28,682 nt of DNA from Pseudomonadota bacterium (GTDB lineage: Bacteria; Pseudomonadota; Gammaproteobacteria; Burkholderiales; Burkholderiaceae_C): contig JAEZWW010000031.1 in the NCBI GenBank assembly GCA_023442945.1, positions 1-28,682 of the forward strand, read 5' to 3'. A program made the position numbers and the translations under genes. Shown piece after piece: positions 23,063 to 28,682 of this stretch. Each line of letters starts with the position of its first letter. Positions within the stretch are counted from its first letter, which is position 1. The notes below the pieces were generated by a model that did not search any database, had not been told where the DNA came from, and saw only the letters and a list, made by a program, of their open reading frames with translations.

Positions 23063-23539
23063 GTGGAAGCTTGGTCGTCCTTCGCTCTGGCGGCACCGTT
23101 GGCTGCGATAGCGGCTGGGTGGCAAGCCCGAGGGCCTGACGGCATCGGCTTCCATCAGGCGGTGGCGTTGTGGGTGATTGCTTTTTTGGCAGCAGGGTTC
23201 CTTGGGCTCCAAGCGCACGACCGGCCAGAGCGGCTTACGGGTATCGGGCTGATGGCGGTGCTGGCGCCCTGGCTGATGCGCATCACGTGGGCCTATCGAA
23301 TTCCAGGTGCGATACACCGGCGCCGCGATGACCGCCAATGGGCAATCTGTTTCATGGCGACGGTATTCATCACGTCGACCTTGGTGGTTGTTAGCGGTAT
23401 TCGGTTGGTGGGTCAATCGGGCGCCATCGACGAGAAGTTTTCACTGCCGCTTTTCTTGGTGTTGATGGCAGGCAATGCCGTCTCCGTATTGGTAACCGCG
23501 TGGTCTGTGGTGCGGCGAATGCGTCGCCGCGATGGATGA
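23063..23539 (+). CDS. Small hypothetical membrane protein
   Basis: This 158-residue frame starts at GTG, six bases after the aminotransferase stop, with no clear ribosome binding site. It contains about four to five hydrophobic segments (for example VALWVIAFLAAGFLGL, ICFMATVFITSTLVVVSGI and LPLFLVLMAGNAVSVLVTA) and ends in RRMRRRDG. The base composition is visibly less GC-rich than its neighbours, and it interrupts an otherwise tight run of genes, so it may be a later insertion. I do not recognise a family. The real start could be an internal ATG such as 23252. Confidence 0.6.
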   Translation: MEAWSSFALAAPLAAIAAGWQARGPDGIGFHQAVALWVIAFLAAGFLGLQAHDRPERLTGIGLMAVLAPWLMRITWAYRIPGAIHRRRDDRQWAICFMATVFITSTLVVVSGIRLVGQSGAIDEKFSLPLFLVLMAGNAVSVLVTAWSVVRRMRRRDG

Positions 23540-23567
23540 CTCGCTTTTGAATGTTGGCGCTGCTCCC

Positions 23568-24485
23568 ATGTCCGTACGCCCCTTCCAGCAGATCGACGTC
23601 TTCACCGCCGCCCCCGGCTACGGCAACCCGGTTGCCGTGGTGCTGGATGGCACCGGCCTTGATGACGCGGCCATGCAGCACTTCGCGCGCTGGACCAATT
23701 TGTCGGAAACGACTTTCGTGCTGCCGCCCACCGACGCGCAGGCCGACTACCAGCTGCGCATCTTCACGCCGGGGGGCGAGCTGCCGTTTGCCGGCCACCC
23801 GACGCTCGGCTCCTGCCACGCGTGGCTGGCGGCGGGCGGGCAACCCAAGCAGGGGGACGTCATCGTGCAGCAGTGCGCCAAAGGCCTGGTGCCGATCCGG
23901 CGCAACCCCGTCGCCGGTGGCGGCGCGCGCCTGGCGTTTGCCGCGCCCTCGGTCGCCATGCAGGCGCCCAGCCCGACGCTGCTGGCCCAGGTGGCGGCCG
24001 CGCTGGGGCTGAAGGCCGCGCACATCCAGAAGGCGCAGCTGCTGGACAACGGCCCGGTGTGGCTGGGCCTGTTGCTGGACGATGCCGACCGGGTGCTGGC
24101 GCTGGCGCCGGACCAGGCCCAACTGGCCGATATTGGGAAAAAAGTGGGCGTGGTCGGCTTCCATCAAGCGCAAGGCGCTACACAATTGATATCGCGATCC
24201 AACCGCGAGGCGCGCGCGTTTGGCGCCAGCGCCGACGCCCCGGCGATCGAAGTGCGGGCCTTTGCCGCCCCCATCGGCGTGGCCGAGGACCCCGTCACCG
24301 GCAGCCTGAACGCCAGCCTGGCGCAGTGGCTGATCGGCAGCGGTGACCTGCCCGCGCAGTACGTCGCGGCGCAGGGCACGGCGCTTGGCCGTGCCGGGCG
24401 CGTGCACATTGCGCGCGACGACGCGGGCCAGGTCTGGGTCGGCGGCGACTGTGTCGGCGTGATCCGGGGCGAGGTCAGCTTGTGA
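23568..24485 (+). CDS. PhzF-family isomerase/epimerase
   Basis: This 305-residue protein has the PhzF signatures: FTAAPGYGNPVAVVLDG at the N terminus, NLSETTFVLPP with the expected catalytic Glu, GGELPFAGHPTLGSCHAWL and, in the second domain, EDPVTGSLNASLAQWL. PhzF relatives catalyse isomerisations such as the dihydro-hydroxyanthranilate step of phenazine synthesis, but most genomic members have no known substrate. ATG 23568 is preferred to 23532 because the family begins there. Residues 189-209 coincide with a repeat copy in reverse. Its TGA is overlapped by the next gene's GTG. Confidence 0.9.
   Translation: MSVRPFQQIDVFTAAPGYGNPVAVVLDGTGLDDAAMQHFARWTNLSETTFVLPPTDAQADYQLRIFTPGGELPFAGHPTLGSCHAWLAAGGQPKQGDVIVQQCAKGLVPIRRNPVAGGGARLAFAAPSVAMQAPSPTLLAQVAAALGLKAAHIQKAQLLDNGPVWLGLLLDDADRVLALAPDQAQLADIGKKVGVVGFHQAQGATQLISRSNREARAFGASADAPAIEVRAFAAPIGVAEDPVTGSLNASLAQWLIGSGDLPAQYVAAQGTALGRAGRVHIARDDAGQVWVGGDCVGVIRGEVSL
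24132..24193 (-). repeat. Interspersed repeat, copy D (reverse orientation inside the PhzF gene)
   Basis: Read on the minus strand it begins GATATCAATTGTGT, then AGCGCCTTGCGCTT, and ends TTTTTTCCCAAT. The start-to-core distance of 14 bases equals that of copies A-C. The core has diverged slightly (AGCGCC for AGCTGC). It encodes about 21 residues between the two PhzF lobes. Confidence 0.65.
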
Positions 24486-25255
24486 GCGCCGCGCCCCCCG
24501 CGGCCAGCGCTTTCGACCACGCCGCGATCGACCACCTGGTCATCCTTGCCGACACGCTGGACCAAGGCGTGGCCTGGGCCGAAGCCACGCTGGGCGTGAC
24601 GCCCGGCCCGGGTGGCGAGCACCGGATGTTCGGTACGCACAACCGTTTGCTGGCCTTGAGTGGCCCGGGCTTTGCCTGCTGCTATCTGGAAGTCATTGCT
24701 ATCAATTCAGAAGCTGCCCGCGCAAGTGGCTCTAGGGCCAGCGGCACAAAACGTTGGTTTGATATGGACGACGCCACGCTGCAGGCGCAGGTGCGCCAGC
24801 ACGGCCCACGCCTGATCCACTGGGTCGCGCGCGTGCCCGACGTGGCCGCCGCCAGCGCGCGACTGGCCGCGCTCGGCCTGGACCGCGGCGCGGTGCGCGC
24901 CGCCACCCGCATGACACCCACCGGCGAGCTGCGCTGGCAGATCACGGTACGCGATGACGGCCAGCGCCTGCTGGACGGCTGCCTGCCTACGCTGATCGAA
25001 TGGGGCGCCACGCACCCGGCCGCCACCATGCCGGACAGCGGCGTGCAGCTGCACCAGCTGACGCTCGCCCACCCGCAAGCACCGGCGCTGGAAGCCGCGC
25101 TGCACGCCGCCGGGCTGTCCGCTCCCCTGAAGGACGCGCGCCTGCAGGTGTTGGCAGCGCCGGTGGCCGAACTGCGCGCCACGCTGCGCACGCCGCGCGG
25201 GTCGGTCACGCTCTCATCACTGTCTTCTTCCCCTTTGCCGGAATCGCTGCCATGA
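24482..25255 (+). CDS. Glyoxalase-like (VOC superfamily) protein
   Basis: This 257-residue protein starts at GTG overlapping the PhzF stop. The N-terminal IDHLVILADTLDQGVAWAEATLGV and GEHRMFGTHNRLLALSG match the glyoxalase-like VOC fold (PF13468 type), with His18 and Glu70 as possible metal ligands. A second, weaker module lies in the C-terminal half. The function is unknown. Residues about 73-95, inserted after YLEVIAI, coincide with a copy of the interspersed repeat. It is coupled to the following exporter by an ATGA overlap. Confidence 0.85.
   Translation: MSAAPPAASAFDHAAIDHLVILADTLDQGVAWAEATLGVTPGPGGEHRMFGTHNRLLALSGPGFACCYLEVIAINSEAARASGSRASGTKRWFDMDDATLQAQVRQHGPRLIHWVARVPDVAAASARLAALGLDRGAVRAATRMTPTGELRWQITVRDDGQRLLDGCLPTLIEWGATHPAATMPDSGVQLHQLTLAHPQAPALEAALHAAGLSAPLKDARLQVLAAPVAELRATLRTPRGSVTLSSLSSSPLPESLP
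24698..24765 (+). repeat. Interspersed repeat, copy C (inside the glyoxalase-like gene)
   Basis: It reads GCTATC, 8 bases, AGCTGCCCGCGC, then a GGGCCAGCGGCACAAAA-type tail ending near GGTTTGATAT. The spacing from GCTAT to AGCTGC is again 14 bases. It lies in frame in the host gene, in a loop after the first beta-strand module. Confidence 0.65.
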
Positions 25256-25893
25256 CGATGTTTTCAGTCAACGAGTTGTTGTTGTTTTCCCTCGCCGCGC
25301 TGGTGCTGGTCCTGACGCCCGGGCCCAACATGATTTACTGCGTGTCGCGCAGCCTGACGCAGGGGCCACGCGCGGGGCTGACCTCGTTGGCCGGCGTGGT
25401 GTTGGCCTTTGTCGTGCATTTGCTGGCGGCGTCGCTCGGCCTCACCGCCTTGCTGCTGGCCGTGCCGATGGCGTTCGACGCGATCCGCATCGCCGGTGCG
25501 CTGTACCTGCTGTGGATGGCCTGGCAGGCCGTGCGGCCCGGCGGCAGCGCCCCGTTCCAGACCCGCGCGCTGCCGCACGACGGCCCGCGCAAGCTGTTCG
25601 CCATGGGCTTCATGACGAACCTGCTGAACCCCAAGGTAGCGATGTTCTACCTGTCCTTCTTCCCGCAGTTTCTGCATCCCGAGCGCGGCCACTGGCTGCT
25701 GCAATGCCTGGTGCTGGGCGCGCTGCAGATTGCCATCAGCGGCGGCGTCAACGCGCTGCTGGTGCTGGGCGCGGGCGGCGTGTCGCGCTTCATGAACCGC
25801 AGCCCGCGCTGGATCGCCGCGCAGCGCTGGTTCATGGGCACCGTGCTGGCCGCCCTCGCCTTGCGCTTGTTGACCGAGAAGCGTCCCGCATGA
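25252..25893 (+). CDS. LysE/RhtB-family exporter (second copy)
   Basis: This 213-residue membrane protein has the family signature LVLTPGPNMIYCVSRSLTQG near residue 20, FMTNLLNPKVAMFYLSFFPQF in the centre and about six transmembrane segments. It overlaps both neighbours by four bases. It is not a recent duplicate of the LysE gene at 19951, because the sequences share only family motifs. Coupling to a threonine-dehydratase-like enzyme is consistent with export of threonine, homoserine or a similar amino acid. Confidence 0.92.
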   Translation: MTMFSVNELLLFSLAALVLVLTPGPNMIYCVSRSLTQGPRAGLTSLAGVVLAFVVHLLAASLGLTALLLAVPMAFDAIRIAGALYLLWMAWQAVRPGGSAPFQTRALPHDGPRKLFAMGFMTNLLNPKVAMFYLSFFPQFLHPERGHWLLQCLVLGALQIAISGGVNALLVLGAGGVSRFMNRSPRWIAAQRWFMGTVLAALALRLLTEKRPA

Positions 25894-26897
25894 ACGCCGC
25901 CACCATCACGCCCGCTCGCACCGCCACGCCCACCGTGCACCTGCCCACGCTGGCCGAGATCGAAGCCGCCGCCGACGTCGTCTACCGCGACTTCCCGGCC
26001 ACGCCGCAGTACCGTTGGGCGCTGCTGTCCGAACGCCTGGGCACCGACTGCTGGGTCAAGCACGAGAACCACACGCCGGTTGGCGCCTTCAAGATCCGCG
26101 GCGGCCTGACCTACTTCGCGCAAATGGCGGCGCAAGGCACCCTACCGCGTGCCGTGGTTAGCGCCACGCGCGGCAACCACGGCCAAAGCATCGGCTGGGC
26201 CGCGCGCGCCCACGGCGCGGCCTGCACCATCGTCGTGCCGCGCGGCAACTCGGTCGAAAAGAACGCCGCCATGCGCGCGCTGGGCGTTGAGCTGATCGAG
26301 CACGGCGACGATTTCACCGCCAGCGCCGAATTCGCGCGCCAGCTGGCGGCCGAGCGCGGCGCGCAAATGGTGCCCAGCTTCCATGCTGACCTGCTGCGCG
26401 GCGTGGCGACGTACTGGTGGGAATTTTTGCGCGCCGTGCCGCAGCTGGACGTCGTCTACGTGCCGATCGGCCTGGGCTCCGGCGCTGTGTCGGCCATCGC
26501 CGCGCGCAACGCGCTGGGGCACCGGGCGCGCGTGGTCGGCGTGGTCAGCGCGCACGCCACCACCTACGCCGATTCGCTGGCCGCCGGCGAGGTGGTCGAA
26601 GCCGCCGTCAGCACCCGCCTGGCCGACGGCATGGCCGTGCGCCGCGCCGACGCCGGCGCGCTGCAGGCGCTGGCCGAAGGGCTGGACCACGTGGTGCAGG
26701 TCACCGACGACGAAGTCGCGCAGGCCGTGCGCGCGATCTTCGTTGACACCCACAACGTCGCCGAAGGCGCTGGCGCCGCCGCCTTTGCCGCGGCCTGGCA
26801 GGAACGCGCCCAACTCAAGGGCCAGCAGGTCGGCGTGGCCCTGACCGGCGGCAACGTCGACGCCGGTGTGTTGGTCGAAATGCTTCAAAAGACGTAG
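25890..26897 (+). CDS. Threonine-dehydratase-like PLP enzyme (fold type II)
   Basis: This 335-residue protein has the PLP lysine Lys68 in HTPVGAFKIRGG, SATRGNHGQSIGWAA for the substrate loop, the phosphate-binding VPIGLGSGAVSAIAA and the C-terminal LTGGNVDAGVL. It lacks the ACT regulatory domain of biosynthetic threonine deaminase, so it is a catabolic dehydratase of threonine, serine or a hydroxylated amino acid (an ectoine-utilisation EutB-like role is also possible). It is coupled to the LysE exporter by ATGA and ends the module. A diverged remnant of the same 3' end lies at 27885-27947. Confidence 0.9.
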   Translation: MNAATITPARTATPTVHLPTLAEIEAAADVVYRDFPATPQYRWALLSERLGTDCWVKHENHTPVGAFKIRGGLTYFAQMAAQGTLPRAVVSATRGNHGQSIGWAARAHGAACTIVVPRGNSVEKNAAMRALGVELIEHGDDFTASAEFARQLAAERGAQMVPSFHADLLRGVATYWWEFLRAVPQLDVVYVPIGLGSGAVSAIAARNALGHRARVVGVVSAHATTYADSLAAGEVVEAAVSTRLADGMAVRRADAGALQALAEGLDHVVQVTDDEVAQAVRAIFVDTHNVAEGAGAAAFAAAWQERAQLKGQQVGVALTGGNVDAGVLVEMLQKT

Positions 26898-26979
26898 CGC
26901 GTGATGCAGCGTCGTCAAGGGCAAAGCCGCTGTCTGCGTTGAAGCTGGACTAACGACAGGTCTTAGCGCTGCACTTGGC

Positions 26980-27114
26980 TCAGCGTCGCGTGCGTCGCGA
27001 CGTGAACTTGGTGACCGTCTGGCCAAACAGCCCATTCCACGATGGCCAGTACTGCACCATGTCGTGAAGCAACCGCAGGGCTGCGCTTTTAAAAAAGGGC
27101 AGATGGTTGCCCAT
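26980..27114 (-). CDS. Possible small protein of 44 residues, unknown
   Basis: From ATG at 27114 the minus strand encodes 44 residues, beginning MGNHLPFFKS and ending KFTSRRTRR, with WPSWNGLFGQ in the middle; a GTG at 27147 would add 11 residues. AAGGG lies just before the ATG. The aromatic-rich centre and strongly basic tail look more protein-like than the other frames here, but nothing is recognised. It may be the C-terminal remnant of a larger gene. Confidence 0.3.
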   Translation of the reverse strand: MGNHLPFFKSAALRLLHDMVQYWPSWNGLFGQTVTKFTSRRTRR

Positions 27115-27247
27115 GTGCCCTTCATGACGTTCAACAGGGCGCTGCACCTCATCAGGCGCGGTGCACCCCGTTGGCCTGCAACGGACTCAGTTCGTCGTCT
27201 CGCCCGCTTTCGGGGCGTTGCCAGCCTTCATGGCCTTGCGGGTTTGT

Positions 27248-27265
27248 GCGCGCACCTGTGCGCGC
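27248..27265 (-). terminator. Hairpin just downstream of the small secreted protein gene
   Basis: GCGCGCA (27248-27254) and TGCGCGC (27259-27265) form a perfect 7-base stem with a CCTG loop, beginning five bases past the stop of the minus-strand gene that ends at 27271. No T-run follows, so it may only stabilise the mRNA end. Confidence 0.35.
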
Positions 27266-27270
27266 GAGCC

Positions 27271-27561
27271 CTAGCTTTTCACGGCACTGCTGCCGACGTC
27301 ACTTTGGATGCCGGCCGCCGGCTTGTTCTTGCGCGCATCGGCACGCACTTCCGCGCGCGATGGAGACGATGCCGCCGTGGCGCCAGGCTGCGCATTAGCA
27401 ACGCCTGCTGCCGGTGGATTGGCCTTGCCTTCAGCGCGCACTTCGGCGCGGGTCGGCTCGGTGCTGGCCTGCGCCAGTTGAACGCTGTCGCTGGCAAAGG
27501 CGCCGCCCGTCAGCAGCAGCGTGCCCAACAAGGTGCCCAGCAGGGTTTTGCTTGCAGTCAT
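27271..27561 (-). CDS. Small secreted repeat protein
   Basis: This 96-residue protein has a clear signal peptide (MTASKTLLGTLLGTLLLTGGAFA) with likely cleavage before SDSVQLAQAS. The mature part contains two copies of a motif of the form (T/S)RAEVRA-x5-(N)-x-PAAG(V/I): TRAEVRAEGKANPPAAGV and SRAEVRADARKNKPAAGI. GAGGAAAT precedes the ATG at 27561; the longer open frame upstream is rejected because it lacks this signal. Short secreted RAEVRAE-type proteins are common in Burkholderiales and have no known function. The repeats predict charged helices separated by flexible PAAG turns. Confidence 0.8.
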   Translation of the reverse strand: MTASKTLLGTLLGTLLLTGGAFASDSVQLAQASTEPTRAEVRAEGKANPPAAGVANAQPGATAASSPSRAEVRADARKNKPAAGIQSDVGSSAVKS

Positions 27562-28012
27562 GTGAATTTCCTCAGAAGTCGATGGGTCTGTTGAATCCGG
27601 CATGTACATCACCGGCGGAGTTGGCCAAGGCTTCTCTTTGGGATCGGCGTTTTGGCTGAGACGGACTCTATGGACCGGGGTGCATCCCAGAAAGCACCTG
27701 ACTGAGAACCCGCGTGTTCCGATATCGAAACAATAGGGCGCCTTGCGATATCGCCATCCCGCGGCGACCGGTGACCAAGGTGGCCGGCACCTGACGCTTG
27801 GCCGGCGCGCGCAGCGCAGCCTCTGCGTCAACGCCGTTCTGCTCGTCGGTCGGGCGGAAGCCCACGGTGAAGGTGTCTAAGCCCCGTGGCCTGACCGGCG
27901 GTCACGTCGATGCCGAAGTGCGGGTGGAGATGCTGCAAAAAGTGTAGCTGGCCGCGCAAGGGGTTGTAGGGCGACAGGCCGATTTGAATCAAACCGGCTG
28001 CGCGCGACGATC
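27562..28012. other. Decayed intergenic stretch with gene remnants
   Basis: No intact gene is supported. It contains two identical palindromes CGATATCG (27720-27727 and 27746-27753) 26 bases apart, a minus-strand frame (27668-27890) whose reading GVDAEAALR and VPATLVTG vaguely recalls a response-regulator receiver domain, and on the + strand a remnant of a dehydratase 3' end (27885-27947). Confidence 0.5.
27885..27947 (+). pseudogene. Remnant of the 3' end of a second threonine-dehydratase-like gene
   Basis: From 27891 the frame reads LTGGHVDAEVRVEMLQKV and stops at TAG (27945-27947). It matches the last residues of the intact enzyme upstream, LTGGNVDAGVLVEMLQKT, at 14 of 18 positions and stops at the equivalent place. 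Most DNA differences are at third codon positions, so this is a diverged paralogue or another lineage's copy, not a recent duplication. Nothing of the remaining gene is visible upstream. Confidence 0.7.
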
Positions 28013-28367
28013 CTTAGCGGATACGACCCAGAAACTCGTCCATCAGGCCCAGGTTGTGCGCCAGGCCGGCCTGCGTCGGCTCCAGCGTGGATCGGCACGC
28101 ATTCGGGTAGTCCCCAGAACTGGCTGGGTCGGAACCAGTAGGGGCCGATGGCCAAGGCGACTGCGGCCAGGCGTGTGCCGCGATCGATGGCGATGCGGTG
28201 TTTCAGTACAAGGGCGCGGTCTACCAGGAAATGGAAGAGCCGACCGCCTTCCGGGGGGGATCGTCGCTGTAGGCCACGATGTCACACGGCCTGCCTCGCT
28301 GGCGGTAGCAGCGCTCAATCGCCTCGCAGAGGTCCAGCAGTTCGGTGGTGGGAGTTGGTTGGCGCAT
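28013..28367 (-). pseudogene. Twice-frameshifted gene of unknown function
   Basis: The minus strand begins at ATG 28367 with MRQPTPTTELLDLCEAIERC and continues to DIVAYSDDPP. At a run of seven C (28254-28262 region) the frame shifts to one reading EGGRLFHFLVDRALVLKHR, then GPYWFRPSQFWGLPECVP. Near 28095 a second shift leads to TLEPTQAGLAHNLG, ending MDEFLGRIR and TAA at 28013. Adding one base at each point would restore a protein of about 118 residues. The joined reading looks protein-like, while the alternative frames are arginine/proline-rich. I do not recognise the family. Two losses suggest decay, though a homopolymer sequencing error could explain the first. Confidence 0.55.
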
Positions 28368-28524
28368 GCGGGTCGCTCGCTCGCAGGGGGCGTGCGTGTC
28401 GGCGCATTTTGAGCCCGGCTTGCTGCGTTGCTGAATGCCTTTGCAAAGGCCCGCTGGGATGCTTTCAGGCGGTGCGGCCCGAGCGGTTTGCGGGCACCCA
28501 CTGCCCCCCAATTGCCGGCCTAGG

Positions 28525-28682
28525 TGTTGTGTCTCAATAGGTTGTTCACCCGAGCGGGTCTGGGAGACTGGAGTTACGACGCTTCAGCATCTCAGAGGAT
28601 TCCCCCCGGATGAACACCCACAAGAATGCCAGACTCACCTATGAAGGCCGCAAACTGCTCATTGAACGGGCTGCTGTGATGG
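28525..28682 (+). mobile_element. Left end of an IS481-family insertion sequence (cut by window edge)
   Basis: The terminal sequence appears to begin near 28525 with TGTTGTGTCTCAATAGG and continues with TTCACCCGAGCGGGTC, a pattern I recall from IS481-type ends. The transposase start follows at 28610. The right end is outside the window, so completeness and target duplication cannot be checked. It borders the decayed region. Confidence 0.7.
28610..28682 (+). CDS. IS481-family transposase, N-terminal fragment (partial at window edge)
   Basis: The frame reads MNTHKNARLTYEGRKLLIER and continues AAVM to the edge. The opening MNTHKNARLT is the characteristic N terminus of IS481-family transposases, preceding the helix-turn-helix and the DDE domain. 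Only 24 codons are present, so integrity is unknown. Confidence 0.8.
   Translation, partial: MNTHKNARLTYEGRKLLIERAAVM

Larger units (their letters stand above)
26898..27270. other. Gene-poor stretch after the dehydratase gene
   Basis: I see no convincing gene on the + strand here and no intrinsic terminator with a T-run. The only candidate is a short minus-strand frame (26980-27114). The composition is less regular than in the operons, as expected for the start of a decayed region. Confidence 0.5.

Noticed and set aside
23568..24485. Phenazine biosynthesis based on the PhzF-like gene
   Set aside because: No other phenazine gene is present, and PhzF relatives are widespread enzymes of unknown substrate.
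28043..28501. 152-codon minus-strand frame beginning MGARKPLGPH
   Set aside because: It is an Arg/Pro-rich alternative frame of the frameshifted gene; the other two frames give the coherent protein reading.

Overview
This 28.7 kb, GC-rich window reads as chromosome of a betaproteobacterium, most likely Comamonadaceae (Acidovorax, Variovorax or Hydrogenophaga type). The grounds are recognition only: gene content, orphan Bug and Liv-type solute-binding proteins, and at least four copies of a short interspersed repeat (core GCTAT-N9-AGCTGCTTGCGC) that I remember as abundant in that family. No database search was possible.

Region 1 (1-8767, all +) is a tightly packed catabolic operon. It starts with the 3' end of an unidentified gene, then a two-subunit Rieske oxygenase, an acyl-CoA ligase, a thiolase-like protein without the usual catalytic Cys and His, a DUF35 OB-fold protein fused to a short-chain dehydrogenase, a metal-dependent cyclase/hydrolase of the isatin hydrolase/kynurenine formamidase family, a second SDR, and a periplasmic binding protein.

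Region 2 (8894-18360, all +) starts with a strong promoter overlapped by palindromes. It encodes a FAD monooxygenase/old-yellow-enzyme fusion of the 2-aminobenzoyl-CoA monooxygenase/reductase type, a MarR regulator, a crotonase, an acyl-CoA dehydrogenase, a benzoate/2-aminobenzoate-type CoA ligase and a RidA-like protein, followed by a carboxylesterase and a Bug-type binding protein. My central inference is that regions 1 and 2 form one route: indole-3-acetate to dioxindole-3-acetate (Rieske oxygenase), CoA activation, retro-aldol release of acetyl-CoA and isatin (thiolase-like plus DUF35), isatin hydrolysis (cyclase), then anthranilate to 2-aminobenzoyl-CoA and dearomatisation. Each chemical step fits a gene family present, but the substrate is not proven by sequence. 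The step from isatinate to anthranilate and the oxygenase electron-transfer proteins are not visible here.

Region 3 (18375-26897) is an amino-acid type module. A MocR regulator (-) diverges, across a palindromic operator, from a + strand series: LysE exporter, EamA exporter, DHCW cupin, PLP aminotransferase, a small membrane protein, PhzF-like isomerase, glyoxalase-like protein, second LysE exporter and a threonine-dehydratase-like PLP enzyme.

Region 4 (26898-28682) is gene-poor and decayed. It holds a small secreted repeat protein, a diverged remnant of the 3' end of a second dehydratase gene, a twice-frameshifted unknown gene, and at the right edge the start of an IS481-family insertion sequence. 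I saw no tRNA, rRNA or CRISPR array.
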